Source of the DNA: Limnobacter alexandrii
GTDB lineage: Bacteria > Pseudomonadota > Gammaproteobacteria > Burkholderiales > Burkholderiaceae_B
DNA length: 64,000 nt
Direction: 5' to 3'
NCBI RefSeq assembly: GCF_005871185.1
Contig: NZ_SWKN01000006.1
Coordinates: 1,218,451-1,282,450 of the forward strand
The notes beneath the pieces were generated by a model. The model saw only the letters and a program-made list of their open reading frames with translations, was not told where the DNA came from and searched no databases. Shown one piece after another: positions 53,346 to 61,630 of this stretch. The position numbers were made by a program, and so were the translations under genes. Numbering within the stretch: the first letter of the stretch is position 1; every line of letters starts with the position of its first letter.

Positions 53346-55151
53346 ATGAGTTACAACGCCCCAGTCAAAGACATGATGTTTGTGTTGAAAGAATTGGCCG
53401 GCTTGGATCAAGTATCCCAGTTGCCCGGTTGTGAAGACGCGACCGAGGAAACCGTGGATGCGGTTCTGAATGAAAACGCGAAGTTCACCAGCGAAGTGGT
53501 AGCCCCACTGAACTGGTCGGGCGACGTAGAGGCCGCCAACTGGAAAGATGGCGTTGTAACCACAGCCAAAGGCTTCAAAGAGGCTTTCAAGGCTTTCGGC
53601 GAACAAGGCTGGCAAGGTCTTCAGCACCCCACCGAATTTGGTGGTCAAGGTTTGCCCAAATTGGTGGCAACACCTTGCATGGAAATGGTCAATGGCTCCA
53701 ACCTCAGCTTTGCGCTGTGCCCATTGCTGACCGACGGCGCCATTGAAGCGTTGTTGGTGGCGGGCAGTCAGCAACTGAAAGAAACCTATATTCCCAAAAT
53801 GATTTCCGGTGAATGGACCGGCACCATGAACCTGACCGAACCACAGGCTGGTTCAGACCTGGCGCTGGTGCGTTCCAAGGCCGTGCCCCAAGGCGATGGC
53901 ACTTACCGCATTTCCGGCCAGAAAATTTACATCACCTACGGTGAGCACGACATGGCCAAGAACATTGTTCACTTGGTGCTGGCCCGCACTCCCGATGCGC
54001 CCGAAGGCGTGAAGGGTATCAGCCTGTTTGTGGTGCCCAAATTCATGGTCAATGACGATGGTTCCTTGGGCAAGCGCAACGACGTATATTGCGCATCCAT
54101 TGAGCACAAGTTGGGCATCAAGGCTTCACCCACTGCCGTTCTGCTGTACGGCGACAACAAGGGTGACGTGGGTCAAGGCGCGATTGGTTACCTGGTAGGC
54201 GAAGAAAACAAAGGCCTGCAGTACATGTTCGTGATGATGAATGCAGCCCGCTTCCAGGTGGGTGTGCAGGGTATCGGTTTGGCTGAGCGTGCTTACCAAA
54301 AAGCTGTGCAGTACGCCAACGACCGCGTGCAGTCTCGCCCTGTTGATGGTTCCTCTAACGAAGCAGTTGCCATTATTCACCACCCCGACGTGAAGCGCAT
54401 GTTGATGAGCATGCGTTCACAGGTCGAAGCTGCGCGCGCCATGGCTTGCGTGGCAGGTGCCGCTTACGATGCGGCCCACTACCACCCGGACGAAGCGACA
54501 CGCAAGCAGAACATGGCCGTGTATGAATTCATGGTGCCGCTGGTGAAAGGCTGGTCGACCGAAATGAGCATCGACGTGACATCCACCGGTGTGCAGGTAC
54601 ACGGCGGCATGGGCTTCATTGAAGAAACAGGTGCAGCGCAGTACTACCGCGATGCAAAAATCCTGACCATCTACGAAGGCACAACCGCCATTCAGGCCAA
54701 CGACTTGGTGGGCCGCAAAACCTCGCGTGACGGTGGCGCCATGGTCAAAGCCCTGTGTGCGGAAATTGCACGCACAGTGGTTCAGTTGAATGAATCCGGT
54801 TCTGCACACGCCAAGGCAGTGGCAGCCCGTCTGGATGCGGCTCGCGCCTCATTCCTGGATGCTGCACAGTTTGTAGTCGACAATATGAAAGGCAACCCCA
54901 ACGCAGTGTTTGCCGGTTCAGTGCCTTACCTGAAACTGGCTGGCACCACAGTGGCTGGCTGGCAAATGGCGCGTGCGCTGTTGGCCGCAGAAGCAAAAAT
55001 CAAGGCTGGCGAAACAGACAGTTTCTACAGCGACAAGATTTTGACTTCCCGCTTCTTCGCCGACCATGTGTTGAATACAGTGCCTGGCTTGCGCGACAGC
55101 ATTGTGAATGGTTACCAGGGTGTCACAGAAATGGCCGTTGCCAATTTCTAA
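53346..55151 (+). CDS. Acyl-CoA dehydrogenase
   Basis: 601 residues. Acyl-CoA dehydrogenase fold: MNLTEPQAGSDLALVRSKA (FAD/substrate loop), ISGQKIYITYGEHD, VQVHGGMGFIEETGAAQYYRDAKI, and catalytic Glu E444 in YEGTTAIQANDL. The long form with a C-terminal extension (about 470-601) is typical of the family with medium/long-chain substrates. GGAG is six bases before ATG 53346. Downstream of etfBA, its probable electron acceptor. Confidence 0.92.
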   Translation: MSYNAPVKDMMFVLKELAGLDQVSQLPGCEDATEETVDAVLNENAKFTSEVVAPLNWSGDVEAANWKDGVVTTAKGFKEAFKAFGEQGWQGLQHPTEFGGQGLPKLVATPCMEMVNGSNLSFALCPLLTDGAIEALLVAGSQQLKETYIPKMISGEWTGTMNLTEPQAGSDLALVRSKAVPQGDGTYRISGQKIYITYGEHDMAKNIVHLVLARTPDAPEGVKGISLFVVPKFMVNDDGSLGKRNDVYCASIEHKLGIKASPTAVLLYGDNKGDVGQGAIGYLVGEENKGLQYMFVMMNAARFQVGVQGIGLAERAYQKAVQYANDRVQSRPVDGSSNEAVAIIHHPDVKRMLMSMRSQVEAARAMACVAGAAYDAAHYHPDEATRKQNMAVYEFMVPLVKGWSTEMSIDVTSTGVQVHGGMGFIEETGAAQYYRDAKILTIYEGTTAIQANDLVGRKTSRDGGAMVKALCAEIARTVVQLNESGSAHAKAVAARLDAARASFLDAAQFVVDNMKGNPNAVFAGSVPYLKLAGTTVAGWQMARALLAAEAKIKAGETDSFYSDKILTSRFFADHVLNTVPGLRDSIVNGYQGVTEMAVANF

Positions 55152-55175
55152 GCTGCCCATGTAATTCGGTCAATG

Positions 55176-55203
55176 AAAAGCCCCTCACATCGAGGGGCTT
55201 TTT
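55176..55203 (+). terminator. Rho-independent terminator of the etfBA-acd operon
   Basis: Stem AAAAGCCCCTC (55176-55186) / GAGGGGCTTTT (55192-55202) with loop ACATC and a T run. Strong terminator 24 bases after the dehydrogenase stop. Confidence 0.94.
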
Positions 55204-55218
55204 GTTTATGCTCAATGC

Positions 55219-55611
55219 ATGAATTATTCAAATCTTGCTGACCTGGTGTTGCTGATTCATTTTGCCATTGTGCTGTTTGTGGTCGGTGGCTTGCTGCTGA
55301 TCGTAGGGGGCAATTTGTTGCGTTGGCCTTGGGTAAACCGCTGGTGGTTCAGGGCCATGCACTTGCTTGCTATCTCAGTGGTTGTTCTTGAAAGCTGGCT
55401 GGGCATTGAATGCCCGCTCACTACGCTTGAGAACTGGTTGCGCCTGCAGGCCGGGCAGGGGGCATACCGTGGCAGTTTCATTCAGCATTGGGTGCATGGC
55501 GTGATGTTCTACCAAGCTCCGGGCTGGGTGTTTGCCTTGGCTTACACCCTGTTTGGCCTTGCGGTTGTGACGGCTTGGTGGCGCTGGCCGCCGCAGCGAA
55601 TTTGTAGTTAA
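55219..55611 (+). CDS. DUF2784 membrane protein
   Basis: 130 residues with three or four membrane segments. The DUF2784 pattern is seen: LVLLIHFAIVLFVVGGLLLI, WFRAMHLLAISVVVLESWLGIECPLTTLENWLR. Inner-membrane protein of unknown role. A decayed paralogue lies near 60378-60490. Its last four bases overlap the convergent small gene. Confidence 0.87.
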   Translation: MNYSNLADLVLLIHFAIVLFVVGGLLLIVGGNLLRWPWVNRWWFRAMHLLAISVVVLESWLGIECPLTTLENWLRLQAGQGAYRGSFIQHWVHGVMFYQAPGWVFALAYTLFGLAVVTAWWRWPPQRICS

Positions 55612-55817
55612 TACTTTGTTTTTGGTTCATGCATTGCCTTGGCAATCGCTTGAATCACCACATCATGGTGTGTGGTTTGTTGGGCAATTTCCGTTGTCTT
55701 GGTGGCCTTGGCTTTCTCGCATTCGGTCATCGGTTGATTCACCGGGTTGTTTGCCAAAGCAAGGGTGGATGCTGTGCTTATGGCGATTGCAAAGCAAGTT
55801 TGTGCGAATGTTTTCAT
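55608..55817 (-). CDS. Small exported protein, unknown
   Basis: 69 residues. GGAG six bases before ATG 55817. A signal peptide (about 1-23, ending LALA) precedes a mature part of about 46 residues with one cysteine (MTECEKAKATK). No family recognised. Convergent with DUF2784. Confidence 0.6.
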   Translation of the reverse strand: MKTFAQTCFAIAISTASTLALANNPVNQPMTECEKAKATKTTEIAQQTTHHDVVIQAIAKAMHEPKTKY

Positions 55818-55932
55818 GGCGGTCTCCAGTGGTTGAAGATTCGGCACGACCTCGTACCGAATCCAGTTCCACTGTGCGACCTTTCGAATGACAAACTTCC
55901 CACTGCATGATTACAGTTGTGTCATTCTGGTC

Positions 55933-56193
55933 TTACCAACCCCCAATGCTGGCACCTGCTGCGTCAAATCCGCCAATTGCACCGTCAGAAAACCAGCCGG
56001 AAAAGTTCAGCCATTCCGTGGTTTCGGTCACCAGCACGGTGGGCAGCTCAGTGGTCAGATTCGTGGCTTGGGCCAGGCCAATGCCAGCCAAAACAATCAG
56101 CAAAATTAATGTTGTCCTGAGTGCCTTGTTTGCGGTTTCAAACAGGTTCCAGTTCAGGTCCAGGCCAGTGAGGTTTTCGGGCCATTCGTTCAT
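55933..56193 (-). CDS. Small single-span membrane protein, unknown
   Basis: 86 residues. A good ribosome site AGGAG is eight bases before ATG 56193. One membrane segment (about 26-42, TTLILLIVLAGIGLAQA) and a Ser/Gly/Phe-rich end. Divergent from the LysR gene, which may regulate it. Function unknown. Confidence 0.55.
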   Translation of the reverse strand: MNEWPENLTGLDLNWNLFETANKALRTTLILLIVLAGIGLAQATNLTTELPTVLVTETTEWLNFSGWFSDGAIGGFDAAGASIGGW

Positions 56194-56283
56194 GATTCAC
56201 ACTCCTTTTGAGATGGTGTGAAGTCATGGTATTGATGTACATTGTGCAAATAAACTACCGGTATCGAATTACACCATTGCGCC

Positions 56284-57231
56284 ATGAGCAACAATTTCAA
56301 TGAACTTCAAGCAGCTGAAACTTTCCTGATGGTGGTCAACACAGGTAGCTTTGCGGCTGCGGCCAAGCTGAAAGGCGAGAACCCGTCCAGTATCAGCCGA
56401 GCCATTGCGCAGCTCGAGGCCCATTTGAATATCCGTCTGCTTAACCGCACCACGCGGCAGGTCAAAATTACCGAGGCAGGCGAAATTTATAAACTGTATG
56501 CGCAGCGCATGCTGGAAAGTCAGCAAGAGGCGCGTGATGCGATTACCCAACTGCAAAGCGGGCAGCCGCACGGAACCGTTCGTATCAGCCTTCCGGTGAT
56601 CGTGGGCGAAAAGATTCTCGCACCCCGCCTGCCTGAATTTCATGCCAAGTACCCCGATGTGCAACTGCAAGTGGACCTCTCCAACCGCAACGCAATGATT
56701 GTAGAAGAAGGCTTTGACATCGCTTTGCGTGTTGGCTTGTTGCAAGACTCCACCTTGCGGGCCCGCAAAGTGGCCACCATTTGGCGAAAGTTGTATGCCG
56801 CGCCTGCTTACCTTGAAAAGCACGGTGTGCCGCAAACTCCGGCCGATCTGGTACACCACCAGTGCATTGCATTTTCTCAGCGCGGAGACCAAAAGGAATG
56901 GGAGTTCTGGCCTAAAAACGGCGCGCAGCCCAGTCAAAAGCACCGGGTCACTTCTTGGCTTACCTGTTCCAGTCCAATGATGGTGGTGCGTGCCATTCAG
57001 TCGGGTTTGGGTTTGGGTCGAAGCGCAGACTGGATGCTGCAGGGCGCCTTGGCACGTGGCGAACTGGTTGAAATTCTTTCAGATTGGTATTGCGACAACC
57101 CGGCCACAGGCGGTTTGCCCATGTACTTGGTGTTTCCACCGGGTTTAAGCAGCCAGTTGTCCCTGAAAACCCGGGTGGTCGCCGACTTTCTGGAGCAAAT
57201 TGTTCGCACAGAATTCAAAAAGGCAGATTAA
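56284..57231 (+). CDS. LysR-family transcriptional regulator
   Basis: 315 residues. N-terminal winged helix-turn-helix (about 7-65: VVNTGSFAAAAKLKGENPSSISRAIAQLEAHLNIRLLNRTTRQVKIT), then a LysR effector-binding domain (about 90-300: VRISLPVIVGEKILAPRLPEFHAKYPDV). Similar to the LrhA-unrelated oxidative/aromatic type. Target unknown; the divergent small membrane gene is the nearest candidate. Confidence 0.88.
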   Translation: MSNNFNELQAAETFLMVVNTGSFAAAAKLKGENPSSISRAIAQLEAHLNIRLLNRTTRQVKITEAGEIYKLYAQRMLESQQEARDAITQLQSGQPHGTVRISLPVIVGEKILAPRLPEFHAKYPDVQLQVDLSNRNAMIVEEGFDIALRVGLLQDSTLRARKVATIWRKLYAAPAYLEKHGVPQTPADLVHHQCIAFSQRGDQKEWEFWPKNGAQPSQKHRVTSWLTCSSPMMVVRAIQSGLGLGRSADWMLQGALARGELVEILSDWYCDNPATGGLPMYLVFPPGLSSQLSLKTRVVADFLEQIVRTEFKKAD

Positions 57232-57238
57232 ACCGCAT

Positions 57239-57424
57239 TTTGCTGACAGCGAATCTTTCAGCCATCGGCTACATAGCTGAACAACAAAAAATATTCTCGG
57301 AGACACAATGCTCGGCAACACCTGCATCACGATCGGTATGGGTTTAAGCCTGACCGTGGAAGATTTTCGACGCACCGCATCACACCCCCGGTTGCGATGG
57401 AGCTGTAAAGCAACGAAGCCGTGA
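57239..57424 (+). pseudogene. Truncated copy of the downstream symporter leader and start
   Basis: Bases 57239-57377 repeat 60539-60707 with few changes, including the ribosome site, the ATG (57308) and the first codons. The copy lacks 33 bases that in the intact gene lie between two GATCGGT repeats (60632-60638 and 60665-60671), a slip or recombination deletion that is in frame. After FRR the sequence diverges to a stop at 57424 (38 codons). Probably a decayed duplicate; a peptide could still be translated. Confidence 0.8.
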
Positions 57425-57591
57425 AGCAGGCGGTGATGCGCGCATGGAATTTAACTTACACCTTTGGTAAGTACCTTTCCCCAACTGCGGAGGCATTTTG
57501 TTATTTCATACTGGAGCGAGGTGAGCCCTTTTTGATCTCCGAATTTCAAGAGCATCACCTCAACCTGATGCAAAATACAATCAAGCCTTGA
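57421..57591 (+). pseudogene. Open frame resembling a LysR C-terminal remnant
   Basis: 56 codons from GTG 57421 to TGA 57589. Its translation contains TFGKYLSPTAEAFCYFILE, reminiscent of the last segment of LysR-type effector domains (LSP-AA-AF pattern), but no start, DNA-binding region or ribosome site precedes it. It does not match the intact LysR at 56284. Probably debris of an older regulator. Confidence 0.4.
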
Positions 57592-57603
57592 CGGCAAGCA
57601 AAC

Positions 57604-57930
57604 CTACTTGCCTGCCGCTGCCTTGGCAACATACTTGGACAGCACTTTGATCTGCTCTGCCGTCAAACTGTTTTTGTAAGAAGGCATTTGTCCCAAGCCA
57701 TCCCGCAAGGCCCTGGCCACTTGGTCTTCGCTGGGTTTCAGTTCATCCAGTACCGGCCCTATTGCCCCTTCAGAACCTGCATCTGCCAAGGTGTGGCACA
57801 CAGCGCAAGCAGGCACTGCTTGAGAGGTGAAAAGTTTCTTACCCAAGGCCATGTCTTCTGCTTCCCCTGCCGAGGCTGCTGTTGCAAAGGACAGCACCAG
57901 GCCGAGCATCCATACAGTCTTTGATATCAT
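57604..57930 (-). CDS. sorB: Class I cytochrome c, SorB-like
   Basis: 108 residues. Signal peptide (about 1-23, ending ASAG), haem motif CAVCH, and distal Met in GQMPSY. Small monohaem cytochrome that accepts electrons from sulfite dehydrogenase, as SorB does for SorA. Its ATG overlaps the SorA stop by four bases. Confidence 0.88.
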   Translation of the reverse strand: MISKTVWMLGLVLSFATAASAGEAEDMALGKKLFTSQAVPACAVCHTLADAGSEGAIGPVLDELKPSEDQVARALRDGLGQMPSYKNSLTAEQIKVLSKYVAKAAAGK

Positions 57931-59129
57931 GCCACACTCACTTTGATTGAATGGTCCAGCCAACTGTTGTTGTTGTAACCACTTTTGTTTTCAACACGGG
58001 CTTCGGGCTGGCTTTCACCGCTTGTGTCGGTCGCGCGGCTGGCCAGCTGGTATTCACCCGGCTTCAAATCGGCTTCCAGTACAAACTGGCGCCATGCATA
58101 TTTGCCAAGGTCTGGACCTACAAACTTCGCAGCAGTCCATGTTTTCCCGCCGTCAGTGGACACCTCAACACCCTTCACTGCATGGGTACCCCCGAAGGCC
58201 ACACCGTGGATTTGAACGCGCCCAGCCTTGATGGCGCCATCCTCCGGCAAGGGTGCGTTGATCCAGGACTTGATCGACATCTGTTGAACCGAAGGCAGGT
58301 CTGGACCAGACGTGCCCCCGATGGGCGTGATCCGGTAACCGTGCGACATGATCTTGGCCTTGGTTTCCTGTTCGGTGAATGCCAGGCGCTTGATGTACTT
58401 GATGTTGTTCACACCGGTAAAGCCCGGCACGATCAGGCGCAAAGGTCCGCCATGTGCCAGGGAAATGGGTTCGCCATTCATTTCCCAGGCCAATAGTGCG
58501 TCTTCCATGGCATCAGCCGACACAGATCGTTCCACAATTACACTCAAGGGATCCAGCCCGTCTGGCAACTTTTCACCACCTGTTCCTGTCATGTATTTTG
58601 CACCTGCTTTCACGCCACCGTGGGCTTGAACCAGTGCGCGAACGGGTACGCCGCTCCACACCACACAGCCAGCCGCGCCCACTTTCCAGGGGGTGCCGCT
58701 TGGTTTGTGCGGGAAGAATCCACGCCCGTTTCCGGAGCACTGCAGCACCATGGCGGTTGTCTCAAGCCCCATGGTTTTCAGTTCGGCCAGTGTCAATTTT
58801 GCGGGTTTGGCAACCCCGTCAATTTCCACCACCCAGGCATCCCGATCTTTCAGGATTTCAGCATCGGGAGGTGGTAGATTGTTGCGAACAAACAGTTGGT
58901 CGTTGGGTGTAATAACGCTGGTGCCATAGGCGCTTCGTTTGGTCTCCAGTGTGTTGTTGCTATGTACGATAATGTCGCCAGGAATTTTCCAGTCGGCGTA
59001 ACCCGGCAGGGGTTTTGCGTCTGCGGCAAAACCAAGTTTGGTCCAGCTGGCCAGCCCCGCCATGGCCATGGCCGCGACAGTACCCTTAAGCACATGTCTT
59101 CTGGCATTCGATGAAATTGTGTTTGACAT
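57927..59129 (-). CDS. sorA: Molybdenum sulfite dehydrogenase SorA-like
   Basis: 400 residues. A Tat signal (ARRHVLKG near 10-17) exports it folded. Sulfite oxidase fold: C131 in MVLQCSGNGRGFF is the molybdenum-ligating cysteine, and the C-terminal Mo-co dimerisation domain follows (about 270-400). Oxidises sulfite to sulfate and passes electrons to the cytochrome. SoxC is a close relative, but the small monohaem partner favours SorAB. AGGAG precedes the ATG. Confidence 0.88.
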   Translation of the reverse strand: MSNTISSNARRHVLKGTVAAMAMAGLASWTKLGFAADAKPLPGYADWKIPGDIIVHSNNTLETKRSAYGTSVITPNDQLFVRNNLPPPDAEILKDRDAWVVEIDGVAKPAKLTLAELKTMGLETTAMVLQCSGNGRGFFPHKPSGTPWKVGAAGCVVWSGVPVRALVQAHGGVKAGAKYMTGTGGEKLPDGLDPLSVIVERSVSADAMEDALLAWEMNGEPISLAHGGPLRLIVPGFTGVNNIKYIKRLAFTEQETKAKIMSHGYRITPIGGTSGPDLPSVQQMSIKSWINAPLPEDGAIKAGRVQIHGVAFGGTHAVKGVEVSTDGGKTWTAAKFVGPDLGKYAWRQFVLEADLKPGEYQLASRATDTSGESQPEARVENKSGYNNNSWLDHSIKVSVA

Positions 59130-59150
59130 CTCGTTCTCCTTTGGTTTGTT

Positions 59151-59744
59151 TTAACTGCTTTTTGCTTCAATCAATGCACGGTTCGCGGCTGAAATCGCCT
59201 TCTCTTTCTGTGCAACCATTACAACTGCCTTGCCATCAGCGTTGTGCCTGACCTGCCAGTACACATCACGCCACCAGCCACTGCCTTGTGGAATGTGAAC
59301 ACCTTCCTCAAAGGCAAACAAGGTGACCATGCCGCCCTTCTCAAAAAAGGTTGTCAAGTGATACGCCAAATTTCCGTCGATATCGCAAGGGCGCATCAGT
59401 TGCGCGAAGCCGGGCACTGGCTTGTTGGCGGGCAAGCCAAACTTTGGCATCAGTTCAGCTGATGTTATGAACTGTCCCCTCAGGGTTCGTTCGTAATATT
59501 CATGCTCAATAGCTCCGCGGACCAGTTCCGGTGGGCGAAGCGCAAAGAACCCGCCGCCCACCATTGCGAACAGGCCCAGTGCCAACAAACCGCTGACAAG
59601 CGGCGTGCGCCAATAGCGTTCGCGTTTGTACAGGCTCGAGGGGGCTTCGCCTGGCTGGTACGCCAGGGACAATTCAGCACGGGCATTCAGATCGAACTCG
59701 CTGTCGATTGATGCGTCAGGAAAAGTGTTGCGAGGGTCATCCAT
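59151..59744 (-). CDS. Membrane anti-sigma-like protein (DUF3379-like)
   Basis: 197 residues from ATG 59744. About 46 cytoplasmic residues, one membrane segment (about 47-69) and a periplasmic domain (VRGAIEHEYYERTLRG, FEKGGMVTLFAFEEGVHIPQGSGWW). No zinc-binding HxxxCxxC motif. Overlaps the sigma factor gene by eight bases, as expected for a sigma/anti-sigma pair. The periplasmic part may sense sulfite (inference). Confidence 0.7.
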   Translation of the reverse strand: MDDPRNTFPDASIDSEFDLNARAELSLAYQPGEAPSSLYKRERYWRTPLVSGLLALGLFAMVGGGFFALRPPELVRGAIEHEYYERTLRGQFITSAELMPKFGLPANKPVPGFAQLMRPCDIDGNLAYHLTTFFEKGGMVTLFAFEEGVHIPQGSGWWRDVYWQVRHNADGKAVVMVAQKEKAISAANRALIEAKSS

Positions 59745-60279
59745 CTTTAGACCGAAGAAGAGTAGTAATTTTGTTGGACGAATCAACGGGAGGCGCAGGA
59801 TTCATGACCTGCTTCAACGCGTCGCGCGCACGGGCCAGTCTGGACATCACGGTGCCTGGCGCAATTTCAAGTGCCTCGGCAATGGCCATGGTGCTCATGT
59901 CATCGAAGTAATACAGCACCAGCACTTCGCGATGAATGGGTGCAATTCTGGCCAAGGCCCGAACTGAATCAATACGGGAGTCGCTGTCCGGCGCGAACTG
60001 ATCAATGTTGCCGTTTGCTTCGTCGTCCAGTTGCGAGGTTTTTGGTTGTGCGTGGCGGATCACGCAGCGCCGCATGATGCGAAACAACCAGGCTCGCGCC
60101 AGGGATTCATCTTTTAACTGTTTGCGATGCTTCCATGCCAAAAAATAAACATCCTGAACAATGTCTTCAGCCAGCACCTTGGAGCCCGTCAACGCCCATG
60201 CACTGCGTATCAAAAAGCGGTAATGCTCTTTGACCCACTGGTTGTATCTGCTTTCGGCGCTGGACAGAAAAAGGCTCAT
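59737..60279 (-). CDS. ECF sigma factor controlling the sulfite module
   Basis: 180 residues. Sigma region 2 (VKEHYRFLIRSAWAL, AEDIVQDVYFLAWKH) and region 4 (LVLYYFDDMSTMAIAEALEIAPGTVMSRLARARD). First gene of sigma-antisigma-sorA-sorB. Sulfite-responsive ECF sigma factors controlling sulfite dehydrogenase genes are known in Sinorhizobium (RpoE1/RpoE4, from memory), so a similar circuit is likely. Confidence 0.9.
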   Translation of the reverse strand: MSLFLSSAESRYNQWVKEHYRFLIRSAWALTGSKVLAEDIVQDVYFLAWKHRKQLKDESLARAWLFRIMRRCVIRHAQPKTSQLDDEANGNIDQFAPDSDSRIDSVRALARIAPIHREVLVLYYFDDMSTMAIAEALEIAPGTVMSRLARARDALKQVMNPAPPVDSSNKITTLLRSKDG

Positions 60280-60377
60280 AGTCGTATAAGAGCACAGATG
60301 CGAGCATCTCATTCCATGGTTTGCAAAATAAAAAACCGGTTGCCACAGGGGGATGCTTAAAATGTGAACTCAAGTCC

Positions 60378-60490
60378 ATGTGGGCGCAAATTGTGGTGGG
60401 CGGTTTGCTGTTGATTGCGTTGGGCATCGAATGCACGCTGACCACATTCGAGAACTGGCGGCGGCCTGGTGGCGATGGCCGCCAAGGTGA
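60378..60490 (+). pseudogene. Decayed DUF2784 paralogue
   Basis: Translates to VVGGLLLIALGIECTLTTF and ENW, which join two parts of DUF2784 that in the intact protein (55219) are separated by about 36 residues, followed shortly by bases resembling its WWRWPP end. Two internal deletions are thus implied. The frame continues to 60581 as unrelated sequence. Confidence 0.75.
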
Positions 60491-60538
60491 TTGGAACTAT
60501 TTGATCGGTCGGGTGCAAAAAGGCGGAAAAAACGTCAA

Positions 60539-60707
60539 TTTGCTGACAGCGCATGGGTTCGGCATCGGCTACATTAGCTGAACAACAAAAAATATTCTCG
60601 GAGACACAATGCTCGGCAACACCTACATCACGATCGGTTTACCGGTTTCCCTTTTTATCATCATGATCGGTATGGGTTTAAGCCTGACCGTGGAAGATTT
60701 TCGACGC
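60539..60707 (+). repeat. Direct repeat shared with 57239-57377
   Basis: Full-length counterpart of the truncated copy. The shared unit spans the symporter leader, ribosome site CGGAGA and first 30 codons. Together the two copies bracket the sorAB-sigma module in direct orientation, 3.3 kb apart. Confidence 0.85.
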
Positions 60708-61466
60708 ATCAAAGAACAGCCCAAAGGGGTGATCGTTGGTACGGTGTTGCAACTGCTTGGTGTGCCTTTGCTGGGGTTTGCAATAGGCGGTCTTTTCGGC
60801 GGCGGGGTCATGGCGGCTGGTCTGGTTTTGTCGGCGGTCATGCCTGGCGGCACCACTTCGAATGTACTCACCTACATGGCCAAAGCCAACCTGGCTTTGT
60901 CCATCACCTTGACTGTGATTGCCAGCCTGTTGACAGTGCTCACCATTCCCTTTTACATGTCCTACGCGCTTCCGCTGTTTGTCGGGGCCAACACCGAGCT
61001 GCAACTTCCTTTTCTGAAAACCCTCATTACCATGATGGTGATCGTGATTATTCCGGTGTGTATTGGCATGTTTGTTCGTGCCAAGAAACCTGAGCTGTCC
61101 CAGAAATTTGAGCCAGCAATCAACAAGTTTGCGGTGTTTGTGTTGGTTGCGATTATTGTTTTGATTGGAGTGAGCGAATCTGAAAATATGCCCACTTGGT
61201 TTGCTCAGGCCTGGATGCCTGTCGTCGCTTTGAATTTCGCCGCAATCGCCCTGGGTTTGTTGGGTGGAAAGCTAAGCGGTTTGAATGCCCGTGACAGTCT
61301 GACCGTTTCAATAGAGATGTGTGTCAAGAACTCTACGCTGGGTTTAACAATTGCATTGTCTTTGTTGGGTAACGCGGAAATTGCTGTCCCGGTCGTTGTT
61401 TATGGGCTGTTGATGTACGTCACTGTTGCTTTGCTTTGTTGGTACGGCAGAAGACTTCCCAACTGA
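60609..61466 (+). CDS. Bile acid:sodium symporter family protein
   Basis: 285 residues, eight to ten membrane segments. Motifs VMPGGTTSNVLTYMAKANLALSITLT (near 78-103) and EMCVKNSTLGLTIAL (near 238) are the SBF/BASS family signatures. Likely sodium-coupled organic anion uptake or efflux; substrate unknown. GGAGACACAATG provides the ribosome site. Adjacent to the sulfite module. Confidence 0.9.
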   Translation: MLGNTYITIGLPVSLFIIMIGMGLSLTVEDFRRIKEQPKGVIVGTVLQLLGVPLLGFAIGGLFGGGVMAAGLVLSAVMPGGTTSNVLTYMAKANLALSITLTVIASLLTVLTIPFYMSYALPLFVGANTELQLPFLKTLITMMVIVIIPVCIGMFVRAKKPELSQKFEPAINKFAVFVLVAIIVLIGVSESENMPTWFAQAWMPVVALNFAAIALGLLGGKLSGLNARDSLTVSIEMCVKNSTLGLTIALSLLGNAEIAVPVVVYGLLMYVTVALLCWYGRRLPN

Positions 61467-61536
61467 TTTGCGACCAAATTCTTCCAAACTTCTGGATAGG
61501 CCGCACTTCGGTGTGGCCGAACCCGGCTGTTCCGGG

Positions 61537-61542
61537 TATAAT
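61537..61542 (+). promoter_or_regulatory. -10 element ahead of carA
   Basis: Consensus TATAAT about 90 bases upstream of carA, after the symporter stop. No convincing -35 at 16-18 bases. The leader between it and carA contains a few T-rich stretches but no clear attenuator or pyrimidine-sensing element. Confidence 0.5.
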
Positions 61543-61630
61543 TCTCGGCTAGCTGAATGATTCTTAGGCAAAAAGCCTGCGCGGGTGTTATTTGTCCCCG
61601 GGTGTTTTGTCGCATCTATTGGAGTTTCCC

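Noticed and set aside
57927-59129. SoxC instead of SorA
   Set aside because: No soxD-type dihaem cytochrome or other sox genes adjacent; small monohaem cytochrome and sigma pair favour SorAB. Not fully excluded.
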